In this document: piece by piece, positions 9,069 through 17,068 of the stretch | How the letters are laid out: the number at the start of each line of letters is the position of its first letter | How positions within the stretch are numbered: the stretch's first letter is position 1 | Notes under the pieces: generated by a model | The model's input: the letters and a program-made list of their open reading frames with translations, nothing else | The model's database searches: none | What the model was told of the DNA's origin: nothing | NCBI GenBank assembly: GCA_964583765.1 | Contig: CAZOWW010000079.1 | Location: 1 to 28,738, forward strand | Length of the DNA stretch: 28,738 bases | Direction: 5' to 3' | Source: CAZOWW01 sp964583765 | GTDB lineage: Bacteria > Actinomycetota > Actinomycetes > Actinomycetales > Kineosporiaceae | Program-made: the position numbers and the translations under genes

Positions 9069-9094
9069 GTTCCCAATCCGGGGACCGGGGAAAC
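9069..9094 (-). promoter_or_regulatory. SigB-like promoter candidate upstream of the 55-residue membrane protein
   Basis: On the minus strand GTTT (9094-9091), a 16-base spacer and GGGAAC (9074-9069) match the general GTTT-N14-16-GGGTAT pattern of actinobacterial stress sigma factors. It would give a leader of about 100 bases. Match by eye only. Confidence 0.3.
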
Positions 9095-9165
9095 GGAACA
9101 TTCGTCGTCGGTTGATGGCTGTCGCAGGCTGCCGAGCCGGTCGGCGCGACAATCCCCGTGATCGC

Positions 9166-9348
9166 CTACCGGCGTCGGCGCGAGCGACGGGGCGTCCAGC
9201 CGGTCCCGATCCCGGAGAGGTGCAGGGCCAGGGAGGTCAGACCGAGGAGGAGGAGGTTCTGGGAGGAGAACACGGAGTTGGTGGAGACGTCGCCGATGTT
9301 GACGAGGAAACCGATGAAGAACAGGACGGCGGCCAGGATTCCGAGCAT
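9166..9348 (-). CDS. Small two-helix membrane protein (60 aa)
   Basis: From ATG 9348 the product is 60 residues: a helix starting MLGILAAVLFFIGFLVNI, a polar Ser/Thr loop, a second helix (NLLLLGLTSLALHLSGIG) and a very basic tail ending RRSRRRR. GGAAGGG lies about 6 bases before this ATG. An alternative in-frame ATG at 9417, also with a GGGAGAG tract, would add 23 residues carrying the repeat SPILPG. I prefer 9348 because the MLxILAAV opening is usual for small actinobacterial proteins of this kind. Function unknown. It is divergent from the LacI-type sensor kinase gene. Confidence 0.65.
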   Translation of the reverse strand: MLGILAAVLFFIGFLVNIGDVSTNSVFSSQNLLLLGLTSLALHLSGIGTGWTPRRSRRRR

Positions 9349-9360
9349 GGCTGACCCTTC

Positions 9361-9414
9361 CGGGAGGATCGGACTACCCGGGAGGATCGGACTACCCGGG
9401 AAGATCGGGTAACT
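9361..9414. repeat. 18-bp tandem repeat (3 units) upstream of the 60-residue membrane protein
   Basis: Two identical 18-bp units (CGGGAGGATCGGACTACC) are followed by a third, diverged unit. Each contains a CCCGGG-type palindrome at its junction. It lies either in the leader or in an N-terminal extension of the small gene, depending on which ATG is used. Confidence 0.8.
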
Positions 9415-9429
9415 CATGACGTTACTCTC

Positions 9430-9444
9430 CCGAAGCCGCTTCGG
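9430..9444. promoter_or_regulatory. Inverted repeat in the divergent intergenic region
   Basis: CCGAAG-CCG-CTTCGG is a perfect 6-3-6 palindrome between the small membrane protein gene and the sensor kinase gene. It could be an operator or an RNA hairpin. The rest of 9418-9593 shows no further structure I can support. Confidence 0.3.
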
Positions 9445-9593
9445 CATCTCATCATCATGTGGTGACGGTGCGTTCGATCCGAGGCGCGTTTATGCGTCCG
9501 AGCAGCACCTTTCGGACAGGTTCGCGGGAGGGAATTCAAGATCCCTCGTCGTCAGGCCGAAGCCACCCCGTGGGCAAGATTGCGAGGGATCCG

Positions 9594-11873
9594 ATGGCGG
9601 GTGTGGCCGGCCGGGCGGTGCTGACCACCGTGACCGGGCTGGAGTCGTACCAGCTCGCCGTGATCCGGGGCCTCTACGGCGTCCTGAGCGAGCACGGGGT
9701 GCCCTTGCTGACCTACGTGAACAACGGTCATGTGGTGGGCTTCGAGAATGTCGACCCGGGGCCCGCGGTCGCGCCGTCCCTGGAGTGCCTGTTGCGGCAC
9801 GGCGGCCTGCTCGGGGTGGTACTGACCATCGCGCTGTCCCCCGACCAACAAGAGGCGTTGGCCGAGCTGACGACGTCGCTGGACCTGCCGGTCGTGTACT
9901 TCTCGCGCGACGAGCCCGGCCAGGACTGCGTCCGTGGGGACAACCGCCAGGGCATCCAGGACGTGATGACGCATCTGCTGAGCGAGCGCGGGGTTCGGCG
10001 CCCGGCGATGGTGCGGGGGCAGCGGCACCAGCCCGACCACGCCGAGCGTGAGGAGGTGTTCCGGGCCGAGCTGCTGCGGCACGGGCTGACGATCGACGAG
10101 GAACTGTTCGTCGACGGGGAGTCCGAGCGGGAGATCACCCGCAATGTGATGCGGAGCCTGCTGAGCCGCCGCCGGGACATGGACGCGGTGGTCACGACCG
10201 ATGACGACTGTGCCCAGATCGTGGTCGAGACCCTGCTGGACGCCGGGCTGCGGGTGCCCGAGGACGTGCTGGTGACCGGGTTCGACAACTACCCGACGGC
10301 CAGCATGAACTGGCCGGGCCTGACGACGGTCGACCAGAACCTGGTGGAACAGGGGGCCGAGGCCGCGCGGATGATCCTCGCCCGGGCGGGTGGGGCCCCT
10401 CCCCGTGGCATGACGGTGACGCCGTGCAACCTGATCGTGCGCGGGTCCACGGTGGGGACGGAGGCGGCAGGGACCTTGGGTGACGTCACCGTGCAGAGCA
10501 TCGCGCGGATGGCGCAGGCGCGACAGGTGGCCCATGGGGCCTTGCGCCGGCTCGGTCGGGGGCTGACCGAGTGCCGCACCCTGGACGACATCGCCGAGGC
10601 GTTGGCGCTCTGCCTGCCCGTGCTGCAGATCGACCGGTGCTTCCTCGTCGTGCACGACGGAGAGGCCGATCCCCCGGACGGCGAGGGCGTCGTCCACCGG
10701 CCCTGCCGCCTGGTCCTGGACTTCCGCGGCGGCCGCTCGAATCCGGTGCCCGACGCCGTGTTCTCCTCCTGTGACCTGCTGCCGGCGTCGTTGCGGTCCG
10801 AGCTGGCCGCGGGGAACCTCGGGTACCAGCAGCTGACCGCCGCGGACGGGCTGTTGGGGTACCTGCTGACCGAGCTCCCTTGCAGCGGCGTTCCCGTGAT
10901 GGAGCAGTTGCAGCTGGACGTGGCCCGCACGGTGCGCGTCGTGTTGAGCACCCAGGAACTGGAGCACCGGGTCGAGCAGCGCACGCGGGAACTGCGAGCC
11001 GCCCAGAGCGACCTGGTGGACGCCGCCCGCCGGGCCGGCATGGCGGAGATCGCCACGAATGTCCTGCACAACGTGGGCAATGTCCTGAACAGCGTGAACA
11101 TCTCGGCCAGCCGCGTGACCAGCATCGTGCGCGGGTCCGAGGGCGAGAACGTCCGGCAGGTGACCCAGCTGATCGAACAGAACCGCCGCGATCTGGCGGG
11201 GTTCCTCGCCCAGGACGCCAAGGGACGGCTGCTGCCGGAGTACCTGGGCCGTCTCGGGGAGGCGCTGGCCGAGGAACGGCAGGTGATCCTGCAGGAGATG
11301 AGTGATCTGACGATGCGGATCGATCACATCAAGAACATCGTCTCCACCCAGCAGTCCTATGCCGGGAGCGGGCGGCTGGTCGAGTCCGTCCGTCCGCAGG
11401 ATCTCGTGGACGACGCGCTGCGCATCACGGCCGAGTCGTTGACGCGCCGCGAGGTGCGGATCGTCCTGCGCATGGAGGAACTGCCGCCGCTGCTGCTCGA
11501 CAAGGGCCGGCTGGTGCCGATCCTGGTGAACCTGATCAGCAATGCGCGGGCCGCCATGGAGGCCGTGCCTCGGGACGCCCGGGTACTGACCGTGCGCGGG
11601 TGGGTGACGGACGGCGTGCTGCGGATGAGCGTCGAGGACACCGGCGAGGGCATCCTCGAGGAGAACCTCGACCGGATCTTCACCCACGGCTTCACCACAC
11701 GTTCCGACGGCCACGGGTTCGGGCTGCACAGTTGCGCGGTGGCCGCCACGGAGATGGGCGGTTGCCTGACCGCCCACAGCGACGGGCCCGGCCACGGCGC
11801 CGTCTTCACCCTGGACGTCCCGTTGCAGACGGGCGTCGAGACGGAACGGGTTCCGGAGAGGACCGGATCGTGA
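9594..11873 (+). CDS. Cytoplasmic histidine kinase with LacI-type ligand-binding sensor domain
   Basis: 759 residues from ATG 9594, which has a GAGGG tract 6 bases before it; a longer GTG start at 9459 has an unconvincing leader. Residues ~1-290 are a periplasmic-binding-protein-like domain of the LacI/GalR type (Peripla_BP_3): DAVVTTDDDCA, RVPEDVLVTGFDNYP and PGLTTVDQNL are typical. There is neither the N-terminal helix-turn-helix of LacI repressors nor a signal peptide, so it should sense a cytosolic ligand. Residues ~300-450 form a GAF-like module, ~455-485 a coiled coil. The phospho-acceptor is probably His492 in VLHNVGNVLNSVN. The ATPase domain (~610-755) has an N-box (NLISNARAAM), VEDTGEGI and a GHGFGLH glycine box. 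The stop overlaps the next gene (GTGA), so the kinase and the REC-EAL protein are surely one operon. By position it phosphorylates that receiver. Confidence 0.9.
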   Translation: MAGVAGRAVLTTVTGLESYQLAVIRGLYGVLSEHGVPLLTYVNNGHVVGFENVDPGPAVAPSLECLLRHGGLLGVVLTIALSPDQQEALAELTTSLDLPVVYFSRDEPGQDCVRGDNRQGIQDVMTHLLSERGVRRPAMVRGQRHQPDHAEREEVFRAELLRHGLTIDEELFVDGESEREITRNVMRSLLSRRRDMDAVVTTDDDCAQIVVETLLDAGLRVPEDVLVTGFDNYPTASMNWPGLTTVDQNLVEQGAEAARMILARAGGAPPRGMTVTPCNLIVRGSTVGTEAAGTLGDVTVQSIARMAQARQVAHGALRRLGRGLTECRTLDDIAEALALCLPVLQIDRCFLVVHDGEADPPDGEGVVHRPCRLVLDFRGGRSNPVPDAVFSSCDLLPASLRSELAAGNLGYQQLTAADGLLGYLLTELPCSGVPVMEQLQLDVARTVRVVLSTQELEHRVEQRTRELRAAQSDLVDAARRAGMAEIATNVLHNVGNVLNSVNISASRVTSIVRGSEGENVRQVTQLIEQNRRDLAGFLAQDAKGRLLPEYLGRLGEALAEERQVILQEMSDLTMRIDHIKNIVSTQQSYAGSGRLVESVRPQDLVDDALRITAESLTRREVRIVLRMEELPPLLLDKGRLVPILVNLISNARAAMEAVPRDARVLTVRGWVTDGVLRMSVEDTGEGILEENLDRIFTHGFTTRSDGHGFGLHSCAVAATEMGGCLTAHSDGPGHGAVFTLDVPLQTGVETERVPERTGS

Positions 11874-14191
11874 CCGTGCCCCCCAGCTCGAGCACGTCCC
11901 CCACCACGAACACGTCCCCCGGCCGTACCGCGCCGTCCTGCCGTCGGATCCTGGTGGTGGACGACACCCGCGCGATTCACGAGGACTTCCGCAAGATCCT
12001 CTCCGTGCCCGCGGTGCCCACAGAGCTGGACGCCCTCAAGGCGGAACTGTTCGGCGTGCAGACCCCGCGCCGGAGTCCCGGGTTCGAGCTCGACTCCGCC
12101 TTCCAGGGCCGTGAGGCCCTGGCCAAGGTGCGGGCAGCGGTCGAACAGGACCAGCCCTATGCCATGGCCTTCGTGGACATGCGGATGCCGCCGGGATGGG
12201 ACGGGGTGGAGACCATCGACCGGATCTGGGCATGCGATCCCCGGATCCAGATGGTCATCTGCACCGCCTACTCGGACCACTCCTGGCACGACGTCCTGCA
12301 GCGGCTGGACACCCGCGACCGGCTGTTGATCCTCAAGAAGCCGTTCGAGGAGATCGAGGTGCTGCAGCTGGCGGCCGCGCTCACCACCAAATGGGATCAC
12401 GCCCGGTGGGTCGACGGCCAGATGACCGAGCTGGCGCACCTGGCCGACCAACGGACGGCCGAGCTCAGGTCGGCCAACCTGGTGCTGCGGGGTCAGGTGG
12501 AGGAACGGGCGCGCCTGGAGGCCGAACTGCACCTGGCGTCCACGGCCCTGGACAACACCCCGGACGGCATGCTGATCATCGATGCCGCGGCCCGCATCGT
12601 CTCGCTCAACCCGGCGTTCGAGGCCATCACCGGCTACTCGGCAGCAGATCTCGTCGGACGTTCCGCAGGCGTGCTCCGGCGCGCGCTGCCCCCGGGCGAC
12701 GTCTACCTCGTGCTGCGGCGGGCGCTGGCCGAGCTCGGGCACTGGGACGGCGAGATGTGGTGCCGGCGACCCGACGGCGAGGAGCTGCTGCTGCGGATGG
12801 ACCTGTCGGCCGTCGGCAGCCTGGACTCCGGACATGTGGTCGTGGCGGTGGGCGATGTCACCGAACTGCGCCGCAAGGACGAACAGATCCACAACCTGGC
12901 CTTCCGGGACCAGCTCACCCGGCTCCCCAACCGGGCCCTGGTGATCGATCGGATCACCGACCGGATCGTGGCCGCCGAGCGTCGACCCGGTCCGCTCGGG
13001 GTGATGTTCGTCGATCTCGACCGGTTCGCGCAGATCAATGACTCCTACGGCCACGAGGCCGGGGACGCCGTCCTGAAGGAGGTGGCGCTGCGGCTGAAGG
13101 ACTGCCTGCGCGCTGCCGACACGGTGGCGCGGGTGGAGGGCGACGCGTTCGTCGTCGTCCTCACCTGGGCAGAGGGCCCCGAGGACTACGCGGCGGTCGC
13201 GCAACGGGTCATCGCGGAGCTGTCCCGGCCGGTGGTGTTCGGCGACCACCTGCTGCGGGTGGGGGCGTCCGTCGGGATCGCCTGCCACCCGGAGGACGGC
13301 GAGAGCGCCGCGGACCTGCTCACACATGCCGCGGGGGCCCTGCGATCGGCCAAGTCCTCGGGCTCGGGCAGGTACGCCTTCTTCCAGCCCCGCATGACCA
13401 CGCGGGCCCAGGCGCACCTGCAGCTGGAGATGGACCTGCGCGAGGCGATCCTCAACGGTGGCCTGCACCTGTGCTACCAGCCCAAGGTGTCACTCGCGGA
13501 CGGCGGCCTGACCGGCGTCGAGGCCCTGGTGCGCTGGACGCACCCCAGGCTCGGGCCCCTGGCGCCGATGGAGTTCATCCCGCTCGCCGAGGAGACCGGC
13601 CTGATCAGGGAGCTGGGCCGGTGGGTCCTCGACGAGGCGTGCCGTCAGTCGGCCCGCTGGCACGGCTCCCTCGGGAGGAGCCCTCGCATCGCCGTGAACG
13701 TCTCCGCGGCCGAGCTGCAACAGGACGATCTCGCCAAGGACGTGGGGCGCGCCTGTGACCGGCACGGGATCGAGCCGTCGGACCTCGAGATCGAGATCAC
13801 GGAGTCCATGGTGATGAACGCCATGGACTCCGCCATGATCACCTTGAGTCAGCTACGGCAGGCCGGGGCGACGGTGGCCATCGACGACTTCGGGACGGGA
13901 TATTCCAGCTTCGCCTATCTCAAGGACCTTCCCGTCGACACGCTCAAGATCGACCGTTCCTTCGTCCGGGATCTCGAGGAGGCCCCGCGAAACGTGGAGA
14001 TCGTCAGGGCGATCATCGGTCTGGCCGACGCCCTCGCGTTGACGGTCGTGGCCGAGGGCGTGGAGACCGCAGGACAGGCCGCACTGTTGCGGGGGCTCGG
14101 CTGTACGACCGCCCAGGGGTTCCTGTACGCGCGGCCCCTGCCCGCAGCCGAACTCGAGGCCGGCCACCTGGGAGTCCCGGCCGGCGGGTGA
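11870..14191 (+). CDS. Response regulator: REC-PAS-GGDEF(degenerate)-EAL c-di-GMP phosphodiesterase
   Basis: 773 residues from GTG 11870, which follows GGAGAGG by 8 bases and overlaps the kinase stop. A receiver domain (~25-175) has VVDD, phospho-acceptor Asp103 in FVDMRMPPGWDG and Lys in LKKPFEE; it carries an insert (VPTELDALKAELFG) between the first strand and the Asp. A PAS domain follows (~219-337), then GGDEF (~341-500) and EAL (~517-765). The GGDEF signature reads EGDAF, so cyclase activity is unlikely, but RAAD five residues before it fits a retained inhibitory I-site that could bind c-di-GMP. The EAL domain has the expected catalytic motifs: EALVRW, IEITES, AIDDFGTGYSS, KIDRSF and VAEGVET. 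Expected role: hydrolyse c-di-GMP when phosphorylated by the upstream kinase. Confidence 0.92.
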   Translation: MTVPPSSSTSPTTNTSPGRTAPSCRRILVVDDTRAIHEDFRKILSVPAVPTELDALKAELFGVQTPRRSPGFELDSAFQGREALAKVRAAVEQDQPYAMAFVDMRMPPGWDGVETIDRIWACDPRIQMVICTAYSDHSWHDVLQRLDTRDRLLILKKPFEEIEVLQLAAALTTKWDHARWVDGQMTELAHLADQRTAELRSANLVLRGQVEERARLEAELHLASTALDNTPDGMLIIDAAARIVSLNPAFEAITGYSAADLVGRSAGVLRRALPPGDVYLVLRRALAELGHWDGEMWCRRPDGEELLLRMDLSAVGSLDSGHVVVAVGDVTELRRKDEQIHNLAFRDQLTRLPNRALVIDRITDRIVAAERRPGPLGVMFVDLDRFAQINDSYGHEAGDAVLKEVALRLKDCLRAADTVARVEGDAFVVVLTWAEGPEDYAAVAQRVIAELSRPVVFGDHLLRVGASVGIACHPEDGESAADLLTHAAGALRSAKSSGSGRYAFFQPRMTTRAQAHLQLEMDLREAILNGGLHLCYQPKVSLADGGLTGVEALVRWTHPRLGPLAPMEFIPLAEETGLIRELGRWVLDEACRQSARWHGSLGRSPRIAVNVSAAELQQDDLAKDVGRACDRHGIEPSDLEIEITESMVMNAMDSAMITLSQLRQAGATVAIDDFGTGYSSFAYLKDLPVDTLKIDRSFVRDLEEAPRNVEIVRAIIGLADALALTVVAEGVETAGQAALLRGLGCTTAQGFLYARPLPAAELEAGHLGVPAGG

Positions 14192-14317
14192 GTCCGGGGT
14201 CCCTGCCGGGGCCGCCCGCGGGAGCATGAACGAGTGCTGCCCGAGCAGGCGGGTGGGGCTGGCACACTCGGCGGCTGCGGAAGTGATGGTCACCGCCACC
14301 CGGAAGGTATGCACGCC

Positions 14318-15208
14318 ATGGTCGAGGAAGCTGTCGAGAACGGGCCGGAGTGGGCCGGCCCCCCGGCCACGATCGCCGAGCTCGAAGATCGGCTCGCGCA
14401 GGTCGGGTTGTCCCGGCACGCCGAGGCGCTCGCCCGGCTGGCCCGCACCAGCATCCGGCTCGTCCCTGACAAGGCTGTCGACGTCGAGGCGCTCGGCACG
14501 ACCCGGCTGGGTGGCGACCCGGATCTGCCGCCCGAGGTCCCCTGGCCGCACCTCGGCGACCGGCCCCTGAGCTTCATCGCCCAGATCAATCTCGCGGCGC
14601 TGCCGCGCACTCCGGCATCGGCGGACCTGCCGGACCGGGGGTTGCTGTCGTTCTACTACGACGCGGTGAGGATGCCCTGGGGCTACGACCCCACGCACCG
14701 CGGCTCGTGGGCGGTCCGGTACTGCCCGGACGACGGGTCGTGGCAACGGCGGCCTGCCCCCGCGGATCTCCCCGAGGACGTGCGCTTCAAGCCGCTCGGC
14801 CTCGCCGGCGAGCCGGAGCTGTGCTTCGCACCGTCCGAGTCCCATGACGTGATGCAGGTGGACGCCGAGCTCCCCTGGTCGCCGTATCACTCGGTGCTCG
14901 GGTGGCGGGAGGAGACGCTGCACCGTCTGCTGGGGCATCCCGACCTGATCCAGGAGGACATGCAGCGGGAGTGCCAGCTCGTCAGCAACGGCATCTACTG
15001 CGGGAACCCGAAGTACCGGTCGGATCCCCGGGTCGAGCCCCTCCTCGCCGGCGCGGGTGACTGGCGGCTGCTCCTGCAGGTCGACAGCACCGACCGCGAG
15101 ACCGGGATGATGTGGGGCGACCTGGGACGGCTGTACTACTGGATCCGCGACGAGGACCTCCGGGACAGGGCGTGGGACCGGACGTGGCTCGTCCTGCAGT
15201 GCGGCTGA
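14318..15208 (+). CDS. DUF1963 / YwqG-like protein
   Basis: 296 residues. DUF1963 features include TRLGGDPDLPPEVPWP, followed by FIAQINLAALP, GLLSFYYD and, near the end, GDWRLLLQVDS with GDLGRLYYWIRDEDL. These proteins are soluble, beta-rich and of unknown biochemical function. ATG 14318 sits 10 bases after GGAAGG; ATG 14309 is too close to that tract. The gene stands alone, with its own terminator hairpin at 15287-15321. The 14192-14317 gap has no other recognisable element. Confidence 0.85.
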   Translation: MVEEAVENGPEWAGPPATIAELEDRLAQVGLSRHAEALARLARTSIRLVPDKAVDVEALGTTRLGGDPDLPPEVPWPHLGDRPLSFIAQINLAALPRTPASADLPDRGLLSFYYDAVRMPWGYDPTHRGSWAVRYCPDDGSWQRRPAPADLPEDVRFKPLGLAGEPELCFAPSESHDVMQVDAELPWSPYHSVLGWREETLHRLLGHPDLIQEDMQRECQLVSNGIYCGNPKYRSDPRVEPLLAGAGDWRLLLQVDSTDRETGMMWGDLGRLYYWIRDEDLRDRAWDRTWLVLQCG

Positions 15209-15262
15209 CACTGCGGTGCGGCTGACACTGCGGTGCGGCTGACACTGCGGTGCGGCTGATCG
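15195..15262. repeat. 17-bp tandem repeat (4 units) across the DUF1963 stop codon
   Basis: Four units of TGCGGTGCGGCTGACAC, the first and last with small changes, run in tandem. The first unit contains the stop codon of the gene, and each further unit repeats the TGA. Because 17 is not a multiple of 3, changes in copy number do not extend the protein. Confidence 0.9.
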
Positions 15263-15286
15263 CTTCCCTCCTCTGACACGGGTGGC

Positions 15287-15321
15287 GGGTCACCGAGGTC
15301 TTGAGGCAACCTCGGTGACCC
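15287..15321 (+). terminator. Terminator hairpin after the DUF1963 gene, overlapping the first sigma promoter
   Basis: A perfect 13-bp stem (GGGTCACCGAGGT with its complement) encloses a 9-base loop. It lies 79 bases after the DUF1963 stop. Its right arm contains most of the GCAACC element proposed as the -35 of the first sigma gene. Confidence 0.7.
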
Positions 15322-15332
15322 CGAGCATCGAC
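15306..15332 (+). promoter_or_regulatory. Candidate ECF promoter of the first sigma/anti-sigma cassette
   Basis: GCAACC (15306-15311), a 17-base spacer and CGAC (15329-15332), followed by ATACTCCCGACAG. The same elements precede the second cassette with a 16-base spacer. GCAACC resembles ECF -35 elements with the AAC core, which suggests autoregulation. Comparison by eye only. Confidence 0.5.
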
Positions 15333-15370
15333 ATACTCCCGACAGTTATTTGGGAGGGAGTTCGAGCGGT

Positions 15371-15892
15371 GTGAACGATCTGGAGTCCTACGCCGCGGGG
15401 CGGATCCCCGCGCTCCGCCGCGCGGCGTACCTGTTGTGCGGGGACTGGGACCGCGGTGACGATCTGGTGCAGAAGGTTCTGACGGACCTGTTCTCGCACT
15501 GGGCGCGCGTACGGCGGGTGGAGAACCTCGACGCCTACGTGCACACGATGCTCGTGCGCCGGGCCATCGACGAACGGCGCAGCTGGTGGGGGCGCAAGGT
15601 CGCCCTCACCGATGCGGACGCCTCGCCCGAGGTGGTGGCGCCGCCGGACGCCGATCCGACCCTGCGGATGGACCTGGCCCCGGCGATCCGGCAACTGGCG
15701 CCCCGGCAGCGTGCGGTGATCGTCCTGCGCTACCTGCAGGACCTCTCCGTCGAGGAGACGGCCGTTGCCATGCGTTGCTCGACCGGGACCGTCAAGAGCC
15801 AGACGGCGCGGGCCCTGGTCACCCTGCGGAGTTTCATGGACATCACGATGCCGGTCGACGCCGCATCAGTAGTTGGGGGAAGTGAGCGATGA
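15371..15892 (+). CDS. ECF RNA polymerase sigma factor, SigE family (copy 1)
   Basis: 173 residues from GTG 15371, about 10 bases after GGGAGGGAG. Sigma region 2 spans ~10-75 (RRAAYLLCGDWDRGDDLVQK, then LDAYVHTMLVRRAID). Region 4 is at ~105-155 (LAPRQRAVIVLRYLQDLSVE, then MRCSTGTVKSQTARAL, the -35 recognition helix). Length and motifs fit the short SigE-type ECF family of actinobacteria. The stop overlaps the anti-sigma start by 4 bases (ATGA), so synthesis is coupled. The first ~154 residues are identical to copy 2 at 17231; only the C-terminal ~20 residues differ. Confidence 0.93.
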   Translation: MNDLESYAAGRIPALRRAAYLLCGDWDRGDDLVQKVLTDLFSHWARVRRVENLDAYVHTMLVRRAIDERRSWWGRKVALTDADASPEVVAPPDADPTLRMDLAPAIRQLAPRQRAVIVLRYLQDLSVEETAVAMRCSTGTVKSQTARALVTLRSFMDITMPVDAASVVGGSER

Positions 15893-17031
15893 TGTCGAGT
15901 GATCTTCGCGAGACCCTGCTGGCAGGCACTGCCGACCTTCCGCCGTCCCGCCGGATCGACCTGCCTCGCGCGGTGCGCGAGGGGACCCGGGTGCGGCGCC
16001 GGAGGCAGGCGCTGACCACCGTGGTCGCCCTGGTGGCGGTGGCCGGTCTGGCCCTCGCGGGCCCCGCCGTGCTTCGCGGATCCCTGTCCGGTGGGCACAG
16101 GTCCGCCCCGGCGAGCCCGACCCAGCCGGCGCTGTCGTACGGGCCCCTTGTCGTGGACTTCTCGGCCGGCTGGTTGCCGGGTCACCTGGCTGATGCCGCG
16201 GTCGACCGGAGCACCGCCAGCGGAGACGGCCTGGTGGGCATCGAGTTCATCGATGACCGTTCCTGGGTCAAGGATGCCGATGTCAAGATCACCGTCTTCG
16301 ACCCGTCCGTCCGGACCGACTTCGCGGCGAAAGAACTGGCCAGGCAGGCCTCGGACGACTCGACCCCCGGGCCGACGATCAAGGGAAGTCCCAGCACCTG
16401 GACGCACCTTCCGGCGGGGTTCAGCGGAGTCCTCACCTGGCGGCTCAGTGCGAAAGCCTGGGTCGTGATCGATGTGGAGGCATCCGACTCGAGCTACCTC
16501 GTGGACCTCCCGGAGACCACCGCGCAGCGGATCGCCGAGAACCTGCGCTTCGGGGTCCGCGAGCCGGTGCTCTTCCCGTTCAGCGTCCTGGCGCCGGAGG
16601 GGACTCTGCGGGAAGTGGGCACGCTGCAGCTGGGCCAGGGCTCGGACATGCTCGGCATCCTGGAGTTCGGGGACAACTCGATGCCGATCTCCTCCGATCA
16701 CACGATCATGAGCACCGAAGCCCCGGACCTGGGGCGCTCGCCGGGGATCAGCGTGTACCTGTCTCCTGCGGGGAGCGAGAAGGTGTGCCCGTCGGACGGT
16801 GCGCTCGCCCGGACCACCACCCCGGGTGGACAGGAGGCGTTCGTCCACTTCACCGCGACGGACGGCTGTGTGATCCTCTCCCCGGTCCACGGAGAGGAGG
16901 TCCGGATCATGATCGTCGGGTCGTCGATGGTGCGGGCCATGCCCCTGGACGCCGCGCTGGCCTTCGCGGACACCGTGCAGGTCGTGCCCCGGCCGAAGGA
17001 CCGGACGTCCTGGGTGAAGCCGGTGCGTTGA
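15889..17031 (+). CDS. Membrane-bound putative anti-sigma factor (copy 1)
   Basis: 380 residues. A cytosolic segment of about 40 residues (LRETLLAGTADLPPSRRIDL, then an Arg-rich stretch) precedes one membrane helix (~41-62) and an outside domain of about 310 residues. It is assigned as anti-sigma from its coupled overlap with the sigma gene and its topology. The zinc-binding HxxxCxxC motif of many ECF anti-sigmas is absent. The outside domain contains PTIKGSPSTWTHL, FPFSV and a C-terminal block (EAFVHF, DGCVIL, VHGEEV, FADTVQVVPRPKDRT) that is strongly conserved in copy 2, with diverged sequence between. Two conserved Cys may form a disulfide. A terminator hairpin follows 37 bases after the stop. 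Confidence 0.8.
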   Translation: MMSSDLRETLLAGTADLPPSRRIDLPRAVREGTRVRRRRQALTTVVALVAVAGLALAGPAVLRGSLSGGHRSAPASPTQPALSYGPLVVDFSAGWLPGHLADAAVDRSTASGDGLVGIEFIDDRSWVKDADVKITVFDPSVRTDFAAKELARQASDDSTPGPTIKGSPSTWTHLPAGFSGVLTWRLSAKAWVVIDVEASDSSYLVDLPETTAQRIAENLRFGVREPVLFPFSVLAPEGTLREVGTLQLGQGSDMLGILEFGDNSMPISSDHTIMSTEAPDLGRSPGISVYLSPAGSEKVCPSDGALARTTTPGGQEAFVHFTATDGCVILSPVHGEEVRIMIVGSSMVRAMPLDAALAFADTVQVVPRPKDRTSWVKPVR

Positions 17032-17068
17032 CCCCGGCACTGAGCACTCACGCGCTGATCGGATCCAT

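Noticed and set aside
9552..11795. A 747-codon minus-strand frame and similar long frames at 11357-13468 and 15730-17040
   Set aside because: They mirror the kinase, EAL and anti-sigma genes and are rich in His, Arg, Gln and Gly with no family signature. They are shadows of the real genes.
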